Below, one piece after another: positions 17,546 to 25,814 of a DNA stretch of 64,000 bases (positions are counted from its first letter, which is position 1; every line of letters begins with the position of its first letter). The stretch lies in the NCBI GenBank assembly GCA_937897985.1, contig CALCBD010000062.1:62001-126000 (forward strand), given 5' to 3'. A model generated the notes under the pieces. The model was not told the DNA's origin. It did no database searches and saw only the letters and a program-made list of their open reading frames with translations. Origin of the DNA: an uncultured Paludibacter sp. GTDB lineage: Bacteria > Bacteroidota > Bacteroidia > Bacteroidales > Paludibacteraceae. A program made the position numbers and the translations under genes.

Positions 17546-18983
17546 TATGAAATATGCACTGGACTGGACGACAGTGTTTTACTATGTCGTTTTGGTTTTC
17601 ATGGGTTGGGTCAGCATTTATGGCGCAAGTTATGATTTTGACCAAACGAGTATCCTGGACTGGAACCAGCGGGCCGGAAAACAATTTGTGTGGATTCTCA
17701 CTGCATTCGGGATAGCAGGTATTATTCTGCTTATCGATTATAAAATGTATAATTTCTTTGCTTATTTTATCTATGTTTTTACCATTTTTCTGCTGATAAT
17801 CACCATTTTCGTTGCTCCGGACATCAAGGGTTCACGATCGTGGTTAGTTTTGGGACCCATCAGTTTTCAGCCGGCAGAGCTTGCCAAAATGGCCACTGCG
17901 CTTGCACTTGCCCGTTTCATGAGTTCATATAACTATAAACTTAAAAAATGGAAGGACCTGATTCCGCTGGCATTTTTTATTTTACTTCCTTTCCTGCTAA
18001 TTATTCTGCAAAAAGAAACCGGCTCGGCTCTCGTATTTGTAGCTTTTCTGCTGATGCTTTACCGCGAGGGCATGAACGGAATTATTTTACTGATTACACT
18101 TTTAGCCGTCGTTCTGTTTGTAATTGTTGTCAAATTCAGTGTAGTGCCTGTTTTTACGGATCAGGGAACTCTGGGCATTTTGTTGTCAATGGGACTCATT
18201 CTGGCTTTACAGTTTCTTTATGCGTTTTTTATCACCCAAAACAGGAAAGAAGCTTTAATTCAGCTGGCAGGAATAACAACAGTGGTTATCACTTCAGGAA
18301 TTTTCAGTATCTGGTTTAAAATTGATCTTGATATTATTTCGTTTATTACTGTCATTGCATCGGTGATTTACTGGACATTTATTGAACTTTTTAACCGGTT
18401 CAAAAAATTCTGGCTGATGATTTTTATTTCATTAGGATCCACTTTTTTCTGTTTTTCGTCTGATTATCTGTTCGAGAAAGTACTTGAGCCCCACCAGCAG
18501 GTTCGAATAAAAGTGTTGTTGAATATGGAAGAAGACCTTCATGGCGCAGGATACAATGTGAACCAGTCGAAAATTGCTATTGGTTCGGGAGGTTTCTGGG
18601 GAAAAGGTTTTTTAAACGGCACACAAACCAAGTTAAAATATGTTCCCGAACAGGATACTGACTTTATTTTTTGTACTGTTGGCGAAGAACACGGATTCTG
18701 GGGTTCGACCCTGGTGTTACTTATTTACTGGTTGCTGTTGATGCGTTTATTAAAAATTGCCGAACGACAAAGGGAATCTTTCAACAGAATTTATGCCTAT
18801 TGTGTAGCATCAATTTTATTTTTTCATTTAATGATTAATATCGGGATGGTGCTTGGTGCCATGCCTGTAATCGGTATTCCGCTTCCGTTTTTCAGTTACG
18901 GAGGCTCTTCGTTATGGGGATTTACCATCCTGCTTTTTATACTACTCCGGCTCGATGCTTCGAGGCTCGAAAGGCTGAGATAG
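17529..18983 (+). CDS. rodA: Peptidoglycan glycosyltransferase RodA (SEDS family)
   Basis: This is the SEDS polymerase that partners with PBP2. It has 484 residues with ten or more hydrophobic segments. SEDS landmarks include KGSRSWLVLGPISFQPAELAK around residue 98-118 (with the PAEL/K motif), QKETGSALVF near 160, the GxG-rich loop with EQDTDFIFCTVGEEHGF near 376-392, and GIPLPFFSYGGSS near 455-467. The protein is longer than the roughly 370-residue E. coli RodA because of extra membrane segments in the middle, as is common in Bacteroidetes. An alternative start at ATG 17547 would avoid most of the overlap with mrdA. Confidence 0.94.
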   Translation: MSKNVSMKYALDWTTVFYYVVLVFMGWVSIYGASYDFDQTSILDWNQRAGKQFVWILTAFGIAGIILLIDYKMYNFFAYFIYVFTIFLLIITIFVAPDIKGSRSWLVLGPISFQPAELAKMATALALARFMSSYNYKLKKWKDLIPLAFFILLPFLLIILQKETGSALVFVAFLLMLYREGMNGIILLITLLAVVLFVIVVKFSVVPVFTDQGTLGILLSMGLILALQFLYAFFITQNRKEALIQLAGITTVVITSGIFSIWFKIDLDIISFITVIASVIYWTFIELFNRFKKFWLMIFISLGSTFFCFSSDYLFEKVLEPHQQVRIKVLLNMEEDLHGAGYNVNQSKIAIGSGGFWGKGFLNGTQTKLKYVPEQDTDFIFCTVGEEHGFWGSTLVLLIYWLLLMRLLKIAERQRESFNRIYAYCVASILFFHLMINIGMVLGAMPVIGIPLPFFSYGGSSLWGFTILLFILLRLDASRLERLR

Positions 18984-19282
18984 CGTGAGTTCGACATAAA
19001 AATCGGAATATTTGGAGTTTGATTGAGTCAATACTTTCACCAAAAACAGATGACCTCTCAGTTAATAAGCTATATGCAGGTAAGCCGGAAATAACTATTC
19101 ACGCCCGGCTACTTCGTATTCATTTACTACTACAAGCTTCATATTGTCCGGGAAATTTTCGGATTGAACTTTGATGAACATATAAAAAATTTTCAGTAAT
19201 CTGCCTATGGACGAAAAGAACTCATCCGGAAATATGTGATACGATAAATTCTGAAATTTGAAAGATATATTTGCAATTATGA
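18984..19282. other. Intergenic region after rodA with a possible decayed ORF
   Basis: No intact gene was found between rodA and the convergent response regulator. On the minus strand a stop-free stretch runs from inside the response regulator's 3' end to a TAG at 19097-19095. It would encode about 60 residues ending in LVVVNEYEVAGRE. It has a protein-like composition, but no start codon with a ribosome site was seen, so it may be a gene remnant. Confidence 0.3.
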
Positions 19283-19969
19283 TTATAATTCCACATCAAT
19301 CCTGATACCTATACGATTGCGGCTGTCAATAGTTATTTTTTTATCAGGGTTGAAGTATTTTCTGAGATTTGTAATTACATTACTCAATGTGTTTTCCTTT
19401 ATTTTGGGGTCTATTTCGTTCCAAACTGTCTTTATGATGGTTTCTCTCTTTACATAAGACCCTGCATTGTTCTGGAGCAATTTAAGCACCTCATTTTCAA
19501 GAGGAGATAATTTAATTTTTTCAGAATTGTATATAAGTGTTTGCTCGCAGTTATTATATATGAAAGACCCTATCTGAATCTCTGTGATACCACCGGTAAT
19601 CTTTTCAGTTTTTGCCGAAAGTAAGTTTTTTAATCGTATAGTTACTTCAATCAGTTTATATGGCTTTCGGATGTAATCAGTATTCGGAATACTAAAACCT
19701 TCTTTCAAATCCTGAGTGCTGTCGCACGAGGTAGTAAATAGTATCGGTGTGGTAAGGCTTGTTCTTATTAACCTGGCTATTTCAAAGCCATCCATACTTC
19801 CATTGAGCATAATATCCAAAACAATAATATCAGGGCGAAAACTTCTTATTTTTTCCATAGCATTATCAGCACAGGTAAGATATTCAACTTCATAACCTTG
19901 CAATTCCAAAGCACCACACATTGCTGTACCTAAATTTATATCATCTTCAATAAACAAAACTCTTTCCAT
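19283..19969 (-). CDS. OmpR/PhoB-type response regulator
   Basis: The 228-residue protein has a receiver domain with the acidic pair D9-D10, phospho-acceptor D52 (VLDIML) and the conserved K102 (RKPY), followed by a winged-helix DNA-binding domain (about 130-225, LSPLENEVLKLL and ENTLSNVITNLRKYF). It is cotranscribed after the sensor kinase gene, with an 81-bp gap. The pair sits at the edge of the peptide-export island and could regulate it, but that link is inferred from position only. Confidence 0.92.
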   Translation of the reverse strand: MERVLFIEDDINLGTAMCGALELQGYEVEYLTCADNAMEKIRSFRPDIIVLDIMLNGSMDGFEIARLIRTSLTTPILFTTSCDSTQDLKEGFSIPNTDYIRKPYKLIEVTIRLKNLLSAKTEKITGGITEIQIGSFIYNNCEQTLIYNSEKIKLSPLENEVLKLLQNNAGSYVKRETIIKTVWNEIDPKIKENTLSNVITNLRKYFNPDKKITIDSRNRIGIRIDVEL

Positions 19970-20050
19970 AGTATCTGTTTTTAAAAAATCATATTACTTG
20001 TAAAAAAGGAATTAATCCATGTAAATCTTAAAATATCTGAACCGGACAAA

Positions 20051-21442
20051 CTAATAATTCCGAAATTTTAATTTAGCTTGATTTGTTACGTTTCTAACAG
20101 GAAGTAAAATTATAAACTCAGTACCTTCACCTTTTTTGCTTTGAACCTGCACTTCACCATCGTGTTTTTCAACAATTGTTTTTACATAATTCAAACCAAT
20201 TCCATATCCGTTTATTTTTGTTTCCGTTTCGTGTACGCGGGAATATTTGTCAAAAATTAAAGCAAGCTTTTCCTCCGGAATCCCAAACCCGTTATCTTTA
20301 ATGGAAATAATAATCCGGGTATCTGAGCGATGAACTTTAATCACAATAAGCACCTCACTACCTGAATACTTGATAGAATTATCTATCAGATTGGCAAAGC
20401 ATTGCAGCAACAGACTTTCATCAGCTACTATTGTTGACAATTCAGGTTCAATGTGCGTTTGAATCTCAAGTTTTTTTACAGGATGACTCATAAACCGTTC
20501 TTTCAAATCAAAAAATAATCGGCTAAGGTCAACAGGCGTTGGTTTTAGTTTGAGCAGGCCCTCCTCTGATTTGGCAAGAGCCACTATCATATTAATCGTA
20601 TTGTATAGTTCGGCAGTAGCGTTAACCGAACGATTAACCATTAAATCGTGTTTCTCTTTATCCTCATAAAAAGCTGGCATCGTAAGGCAATCCAGATTAA
20701 ACGACAAACTTGACACCGGACGCTTCAATTCATGTGCAATGGTACTCAAAAAATTATTTTTAAATACCACTAATTGTTTCTGAGCAGAGATAGTCTTCAG
20801 CAGATATCCGAATGCCAACAAACAAATCAGCATAAATATAATCGAACCAGCAAGCATAATGCCTGTGCGCTTAAATAACAGACTGAAAGGATTGACTAAA
20901 ATTAATTGAAGAGATGTGTCCTGATTTATATCTATGATCAGAGCTTTGGAAGTGATTTGAAAAATGGACCACGATATATTGGTTTTAGATTGATTGATAA
21001 CTTCTGAATTTATCTTTTTAGTCAATAATACATTGTATTCAGACTCAATTTCTCTATATTTCAGAATTCGTCCTGTAATGCTATCAAACTTTTGTAAATT
21101 TAAAGGTACAACTTTACTGATATGCATATTTAAGTCAATATCAGCAAAATCAATATTATTGCTAACATAATTGTTCTTTCCCTTAAAATTATAACCTGTA
21201 TTTTTCTCAGTTATTTTTTGCGAAAGATCAATTACATTGTTTGAAGTTATTGCCCTGTATTCTGATTTTCTGACATCCAGATCATTCTTAAAAGCTTCAT
21301 GTAAAATTGAATCCGATTCGCGAACCAACCCGGAACGAATAGTTTGGTAATAATAATAAACCAAATAAAATTGTGTTGTCATCATTGCAAACAGGCTAAA
21401 AATGACAATAACTGAAACAAAGGTAGGTGATAATTTTTTCAT
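20051..21442 (-). CDS. Membrane sensor histidine kinase
   Basis: This 463-residue kinase has an N-terminal membrane helix (about 10-30), a periplasmic sensing region of about 160 residues without a recognised domain, a second helix (about 193-216), a HisKA domain with the phospho-accepting H237 in IAHELKRP, and an HATPase domain with N-box (ANLIDNSIKYSG), DNGFGIPEEK and GYGIGLNYV boxes. It precedes its cognate OmpR-type regulator. The extracytoplasmic loop carries no cysteines, so it is not obviously a redox sensor. Confidence 0.92.
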   Translation of the reverse strand: MKKLSPTFVSVIVIFSLFAMMTTQFYLVYYYYQTIRSGLVRESDSILHEAFKNDLDVRKSEYRAITSNNVIDLSQKITEKNTGYNFKGKNNYVSNNIDFADIDLNMHISKVVPLNLQKFDSITGRILKYREIESEYNVLLTKKINSEVINQSKTNISWSIFQITSKALIIDINQDTSLQLILVNPFSLLFKRTGIMLAGSIIFMLICLLAFGYLLKTISAQKQLVVFKNNFLSTIAHELKRPVSSLSFNLDCLTMPAFYEDKEKHDLMVNRSVNATAELYNTINMIVALAKSEEGLLKLKPTPVDLSRLFFDLKERFMSHPVKKLEIQTHIEPELSTIVADESLLLQCFANLIDNSIKYSGSEVLIVIKVHRSDTRIIISIKDNGFGIPEEKLALIFDKYSRVHETETKINGYGIGLNYVKTIVEKHDGEVQVQSKKGEGTEFIILLPVRNVTNQAKLKFRNY

Positions 21443-22750
21443 AAGTTACCTGTTAATTTTGCGGTTGTTTCTTGTTCCATTTGCATAAATTCAGCGGAAA
21501 CACCTGCAGTCCTTTTATAATCTTAATGATACTTTCAAATCAAATTTTACAGTGAATCAAATTTTTCAATGAATATAAAAATTAACAAACAAACCATCTG
21601 CAAACCAACATCAAATTAATTCCTAAAGTATTTGATTCAAAAGATTTTAAGTTCACAAAAATAACAATTTAATTTTTATCTGCAATAATCAATAGTAAAT
21701 ATTTGCTCTTGACGTAAATATATGTTAATCAATAAACGTATGCTTTATTTTTAATTAGCATGAAAAGTTGCTTTTGGTGTGTAAAAAAGTGGTAAACAGT
21801 GTGTAAGAGTTAATTTTATTTCACATATAATTGCAGCATAAATTTTCGAAATAAGAACTATGAAAACAAAAGTAACCGGAGCTGAATTAAATTTAACAAA
21901 AACTCAGCAATGACCGGATAAAACGAACATGACAAAATTAAATCTGTATTGACCCACAGGGGGATTGATTAAATTTTATTTTGTGAGTTCCATGTGACAA
22001 CTAAAAATCAATTATAAACACATGAAACACTCATGGCCGAAATAAAGAAATAAAAAATAAGGACACACACAAGGAGATGTTATATAAAACATTGCGAATT
22101 AGCGACATTGAGTCTTTGCGTTCAAAATAAATTATTAAATATCTGATAAATACAGAAATATAAACAGATGAAAAAACTAATGGTGGCGAAACCATTACAA
22201 TTACGGATACCGGTGGCAAAAAATAATCATCAACATATAAATTTTCATCATGAGTTATTTTAAAACCGGCATTTAAGAAATAACATATTATCGGTTGGAA
22301 TATAAATATAGTTGTTCATCCATTTCCGGTAGTGAAAATTTCTTCTATAAAAAAATGAAATTCTCTGACGAATCAAAAAAAACAAGTCGGGGACACAGTG
22401 CGTAAGTCAGAAAGAAGGATTGACAGGTCTGATACATTCAGAATGCCGACAGAATTATACTTTGCAACATTCAAACTTTTGGAATTGTCACGAAAAACAG
22501 ATAACAAAATTTCAAACATTCAGAATGTAAGCAGAAAATGATGCTTTGAAGATTAAACTCTTTAGACAGATACAAAAAACGGAATAATAAGTTTAAAACT
22601 TTTTGCAGACTAACAATAAACCGTTTTTTAAGTTTCAAACTTTTTTCAAACTATAAAAAAACATCGAATAGAAATATATGTATAACAGGATAACTCCTTA
22701 AAAATATTAGAAAATTTTAAATACTCACCAACAAAAAAAAACAAAACAAA
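21443..22750. other. 1.3-kb AT-rich intergenic region before the peptide island
   Basis: This region has no gene of normal size. It should contain the promoter of the kinase/regulator pair (leftward) and of the DUF6261-like gene (rightward). Two very short reading frames look coding-like. One at 21860-21913 gives a 17-residue peptide, MKTKVTGAELNLTKTQQ. A frame ending at 22226 gives TNGGETITITDTGGKK and lacks a start. These may be remnants of small peptide genes. The 22091-22126 stretch resembles the GAACGCAA/GCGAC-type palindromes found elsewhere in the window. Confidence 0.4.
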
Positions 22751-23494
22751 ATGATTCAATCCACCAATTTTTCGCTGTTTCCAAGTGATGAACTTTACAG
22801 CTTTGCCAAAAAATCAGTCATCCTTGTTGAAGAAAAGAAAACAAATGTACCGGCTGTAGAACCTTTTCTGAGTAATGCCATAACCCGCTTAGAGGAATAC
22901 AAAAGTGCACTCGACCGCGAAGCTAAAAATCCACTCATAAAAATACGCACTGAAAAAGCAACCTGCCAGATTGATGCGTTTATGGCACTGCGCAAGCAGG
23001 CCGAATCAGCATCCAACAGGAAAAAAGCCGGTGTGTCGGATGCAGCCAATACCATTATTGATACAATACGCAAATATGGATGGACCATTCAAAAACTCGG
23101 ACAGAAAGTACGTCTTACTCAATTGGACGGTCTTATTACCGAACTGAATACTAAACATACATCTCAGATAATTACCATCGGCGCCACCGAACTGCTCCGG
23201 GAACTGGAACAGGCACAAGCCGACTATGTGGAAGCCGACACCAACGTGGTACGTTCCGAAAACAACAGTGCTGATCCTACGGTTACTGAAACCCGCCAAC
23301 CGTTAACAGAATCAATCCGGCAATTGTTTCAAATTATCTCATTACAGGAAGTTTCGGCTCCATCGGCCAGCGTAACAGCACTGATTTCTTCACTCAACGA
23401 GCTAATCACTACTTCGCTCGCCACCGTAAAGGCTACCGACACCCGCACTGAAAATGCAAAAAAAACATCTGACGGCAAACAGGTAGATAAATAA
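22751..23494 (+). CDS. DUF6261-like protein of unknown function
   Basis: This 247-residue, mostly helical, soluble protein has no signal peptide. It resembles the Bacteroidetes DUF6261 group, with the N-terminal NFSLFPSDELYSFAK pattern and a heptad-rich body with TRQPLTESIRQLFQII near 183-198. No catalytic motif is visible. It is the first gene of the rightward cluster and is followed by a hairpin, so it may not be part of the peptide operon. Functional role unknown. Confidence 0.55.
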   Translation: MIQSTNFSLFPSDELYSFAKKSVILVEEKKTNVPAVEPFLSNAITRLEEYKSALDREAKNPLIKIRTEKATCQIDAFMALRKQAESASNRKKAGVSDAANTIIDTIRKYGWTIQKLGQKVRLTQLDGLITELNTKHTSQIITIGATELLRELEQAQADYVEADTNVVRSENNSADPTVTETRQPLTESIRQLFQIISLQEVSAPSASVTALISSLNELITTSLATVKATDTRTENAKKTSDGKQVDK

Positions 23495-23502
23495 TTTAAC
23501 TC

Positions 23503-23527
23503 CTCCTTTCCACTTTGTGGAAGGGAG
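23503..23527 (+). terminator. Hairpin after the DUF6261-like gene
   Basis: Bases 23503-23513 and 23517-23527 can form an 11-bp stem with one G-U pair and a TTT loop, 8 bp after the stop. A poly-A rather than poly-T stretch follows, so it is an imperfect terminator candidate. Confidence 0.4.
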
Positions 23528-23633
23528 GCGATACAAAAAAAATATCATTCTGTTTAAAATATCTGTTACCTAAACTTTTGGCCGGGTTAAGATTGCTGAG
23601 ATAACAAAGACGGGTACCTGAACGAACCTGACT

Positions 23634-23750
23634 ATGCAGGGACGAAATTTACTAAGATATGGCCCTACATATGCTTCATTACCCGGGTATTCAGCATCAT
23701 TGGGCAATGAAAACAAGAATATGATTATTGAGGAGATGAATAAATATTGA
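23634..23750 (+). CDS. Possible 38-residue small ORF upstream of the VKOR fusion
   Basis: An ATG at 23634 opens 38 codons (MQGRNLLRYGPTYASLPGYS, then a 19-residue C-terminal part ending in MNKY) and ends 30 bp before the VKOR-fusion start. It has no leader-like motif and no cysteine. Another frame across the same bases is also stop-free for about 35 codons, so the stretch could equally be a decayed fragment. Confidence 0.2.
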   Translation: MQGRNLLRYGPTYASLPGYSASLGNENKNMIIEEMNKY

Positions 23751-23780
23751 TTTACTAATACTAATATTACAATAATTATT

Positions 23781-25394
23781 ATGTTTAACCGATTTGAACC
23801 AAACGTAAAAACCATTATTGCTTTCCTTAAATTATTAAACGTAAAAGTAACTGATACAACAGTAGATGACACTTTGCAAAATCATCCTGACTGGCCAAGT
23901 TTGCTCTGTATCAGCGATTCATTAAAAAAATGGAATTTACCCAATGCAGCAGGTAAAATTGAGGTGACTGACATTGATCAGCTCCCTACACCTTTTTTAG
24001 CCTGCACGTCAAGCATTGAATATCCTTTGGAAATTGTATCTGAAATTAATGATTCGCATATACAAGTATATTCTGCAAAACTAAACAAAATAATCACAGA
24101 AGACAGATTAGAATTTATCAAACGATGGAACGGAATTTATCTTATTGTTGAAAAAAACGAACAATCAGGAGAAAAAGACTATAAAACAAACAGGAAAAAT
24201 TCGTTTATGAAAAGTATAATTCCTGGTTCACTGATAGCACTACTGACAATTATTTCACTTTTGTTTTTGCAAAGGAATATTGATCAGGCGGGAATTAGCA
24301 GCATTTTTCCTGTTTACTTACAGTATTTGGTATTGTATGCAGGTATTATATTTACATCCCTTTTACTTTGGTACGAAATTGATAGCAATAACCCACTTCT
24401 TCACAAAGTGTGTACAGGAATAGTCAAAGGAAATTGCGATGCCATACTGAGTGGAAAGCTGTCAAAGGTTTTTAGTTGGTTAAGCTGGAGCGAAGTTGGG
24501 TTTTTCTACTTTGCAGGTGGATTACTCACCCAGTTATTTGCCGGAGCACTTGCTGATTCTACTTCCATAATTGGGTACCTTAACGTGTTGGCATTGCCGT
24601 ATATCATATTTTCGGTTTTTTATCAGGGGCGAGTAGCAAAACAATGGTGTGTTCTTTGCCTTTCGGTTCAGATATTACTTTTAATCGGTGGTATAAATGT
24701 GATTATTGGTGGATTTCTATTACCCATTCAGGATTTACAATCTTTAGTAGTTATAAAAAGCATCTTGCTTTACCTCATACCTGTTCTTGTTTGGTTTTTC
24801 TTAAAACCTTATCTACTAAAACTTCAGGAAGCAAAAAACACGAAACGAGGATATTTGCGAATAAAATTTAATGCCGAAATATTTGACACCCTATTAAAAA
24901 AGCAGAAACAAATTACAGTTTCCACTGATGGTTTAGGTATTGATTTGGGAAATCCAAATGCAAGCAATATGCTTTTAAAAGTTTGTAATCCTTATTGTGC
25001 CCCCTGCGCCAAAGCACATTCAAAAATAGAAGAGTTATTGGAAGCAATCCCGAACTTAAGGGTGAAAATTATATTTACTACACCTAATGACCCTGATCAC
25101 AAAGCTTTTAAACCTGTTGATCATTTATTGACGATAAGTAATCAGACTAAAAGCGATGAAAGAGTTAAACAAGCTTTAGACGATTGGTATTTGGCCAATA
25201 AAAAAGATTATGAGCAATTTGCCTCGAAATATCCTATGAATGGCAATCTTGGAAAGCAAGGGGAAATGATTGAATCTATGTTTAATTGCTGTAATGAAAT
25301 GGGCATTAGTTTCACACCTACTATTTTTATTAATGGATATCAGCTTCCCGAACTTTATAATTTGGAAGATCTGAAGTATTTTCTTTTAGAGTGA
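23781..25394 (+). CDS. C39-like / VKOR / DsbA-like fusion membrane protein (peptide disulfide oxidase)
   Basis: This 537-residue fusion has three parts. Residues 1-135 look like a C39 peptidase fold but lack the catalytic Cys and Asp: the position of CGPTCL is occupied by NHPDWPSLLC, and the PTPFLAC and WNGIYLIVE segments align with the later C39 strands. Residues 145-345 hold several membrane helices with VKOR motifs: loop cysteines C211 and C219 (CTGIVKGNC) and the active-site pair C290-V-L-C293. Residues 370-537 are a thioredoxin/DsbA-like domain with C402NPYC406APC409. Such proteins make disulfides and pass them to secreted substrates. It directly precedes two six-cysteine precursor peptides, so it is probably their oxidase, and the dead C39-like domain may bind the leader. 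Confidence 0.85.
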   Translation: MFNRFEPNVKTIIAFLKLLNVKVTDTTVDDTLQNHPDWPSLLCISDSLKKWNLPNAAGKIEVTDIDQLPTPFLACTSSIEYPLEIVSEINDSHIQVYSAKLNKIITEDRLEFIKRWNGIYLIVEKNEQSGEKDYKTNRKNSFMKSIIPGSLIALLTIISLLFLQRNIDQAGISSIFPVYLQYLVLYAGIIFTSLLLWYEIDSNNPLLHKVCTGIVKGNCDAILSGKLSKVFSWLSWSEVGFFYFAGGLLTQLFAGALADSTSIIGYLNVLALPYIIFSVFYQGRVAKQWCVLCLSVQILLLIGGINVIIGGFLLPIQDLQSLVVIKSILLYLIPVLVWFFLKPYLLKLQEAKNTKRGYLRIKFNAEIFDTLLKKQKQITVSTDGLGIDLGNPNASNMLLKVCNPYCAPCAKAHSKIEELLEAIPNLRVKIIFTTPNDPDHKAFKPVDHLLTISNQTKSDERVKQALDDWYLANKKDYEQFASKYPMNGNLGKQGEMIESMFNCCNEMGISFTPTIFINGYQLPELYNLEDLKYFLLE

Positions 25395-25404
25395 GAATTT
25401 AAAA

Positions 25405-25586
25405 TCAATGATATGTTCAGTGCACGGGACTTATAGTTGCCATTGAAAAAACAAATAATCGGGATGATCGCAGCTGTCACCTCATCAACTTTATTAAATT
25501 ATCAAATAATGAAAACATTAAAAATGAGCCTTGAAAACATTCAGGGAAAAATGAGTAGAAATGAAATGAGAAACATTATGGCCGGT
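25405..25586 (+). repeat. Promoter/UTR/leader cassette, copy A
   Basis: This 182-bp block is repeated at 27017-27198 with only two mismatches, and in part at 28879-28927 plus 28980-29058. It covers the upstream region, the start codon and the entire leader of peptide 1. It ends at the GCC-GGT (Ala-Gly) codons of the predicted cleavage site. Confidence 0.95.
25432..25439 (+). promoter_or_regulatory. Candidate -7 box of the peptide cassette promoter
   Basis: TATAGTTG is one mismatch from the Bacteroidetes -7 consensus and lies in the part of the cassette conserved in all three copies (also at 27044-27051 and 28904-28911). The conserved TTCAGTGCACG about 10 bases upstream may be a regulator site or part of the promoter. 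No clear -33 TTTG is present. Confidence 0.35.
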
Positions 25587-25715
25587 ATTATGGTTGAAGA
25601 AAGTAACGGTGGCGGTGTTTGTGGCTCGAAGTGTTCAAAAAGCAGTGATTGTGGACAAGGCGGTCAATATACCTGTTCTCATTGTGGAAGCTTAGGTGAG
25701 TGTTCTCAGGTTTAA
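25509..25715 (+). CDS. Cysteine-rich secreted peptide precursor 1 (GG-type leader)
   Basis: A 68-residue precursor. The leader is residues 1-26, MKTLKMSLENIQGKMSRNEM followed by RNIMAG. It matches the Bacteroidetes natural-product-precursor type: MKxLK start, a KMSRxEMRxI helix and a double-small-residue end (Ala-Gly instead of Gly-Gly). The 42-residue core is rich in Gly and Ser and has six cysteines spaced C-x3-C-x5-C-x7-C-x2-C-x5-C, fit for three disulfides. The start was chosen at ATG 25509, where the conserved leader begins, although an in-frame TTG exists upstream at 25437. It is surrounded by an oxidase, thioredoxins and a C39 exporter. It is likely a bacteriocin-like or signalling peptide; the activity is unknown. 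Confidence 0.85.
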   Translation: MKTLKMSLENIQGKMSRNEMRNIMAGIMVEESNGGGVCGSKCSKSSDCGQGGQYTCSHCGSLGECSQV

Positions 25716-25720
25716 TTAAA

Positions 25721-25755
25721 TCAAACTCCTGTTTTGAGAATAAACAGGAGTTTGA
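25721..25755 (+). terminator. Hairpin after peptide 1
   Basis: A perfect 14-bp stem (25721-25734 with 25742-25755) with a 7-base loop begins 5 bp after the peptide stop. No T-tract follows. It probably stabilises or partly terminates the peptide message so that the precursor is made in excess over the downstream thioredoxin. Confidence 0.6.
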
Positions 25756-25814
25756 CAAAAAAACATCAAATGTCTATCAGGAATCCTCATATCAAATATG
25801 TTGAAAATAAAAAT

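Noticed and set aside
22031..22219. Minus-strand 62-residue frame in the gap before the peptide island
   Set aside because: Hydrophobic but low in complexity, and it overlaps a palindromic repeat; no convincing start or similarity.
23570..23872. Minus-strand 100-residue frame overlapping the start of the VKOR fusion gene
   Set aside because: It lies antisense to the well-supported start of the fusion and has no protein-like features.
25437..25508. In-frame N-terminal extension of peptide 1 from a TTG (and the same at 27049 for peptide 2)
   Set aside because: The extension falls in the conserved 5' region just downstream of the candidate promoter, copy C lacks it, and the leader family starts at MKxLK. 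It is open in frame only because copies A and B are nearly identical.
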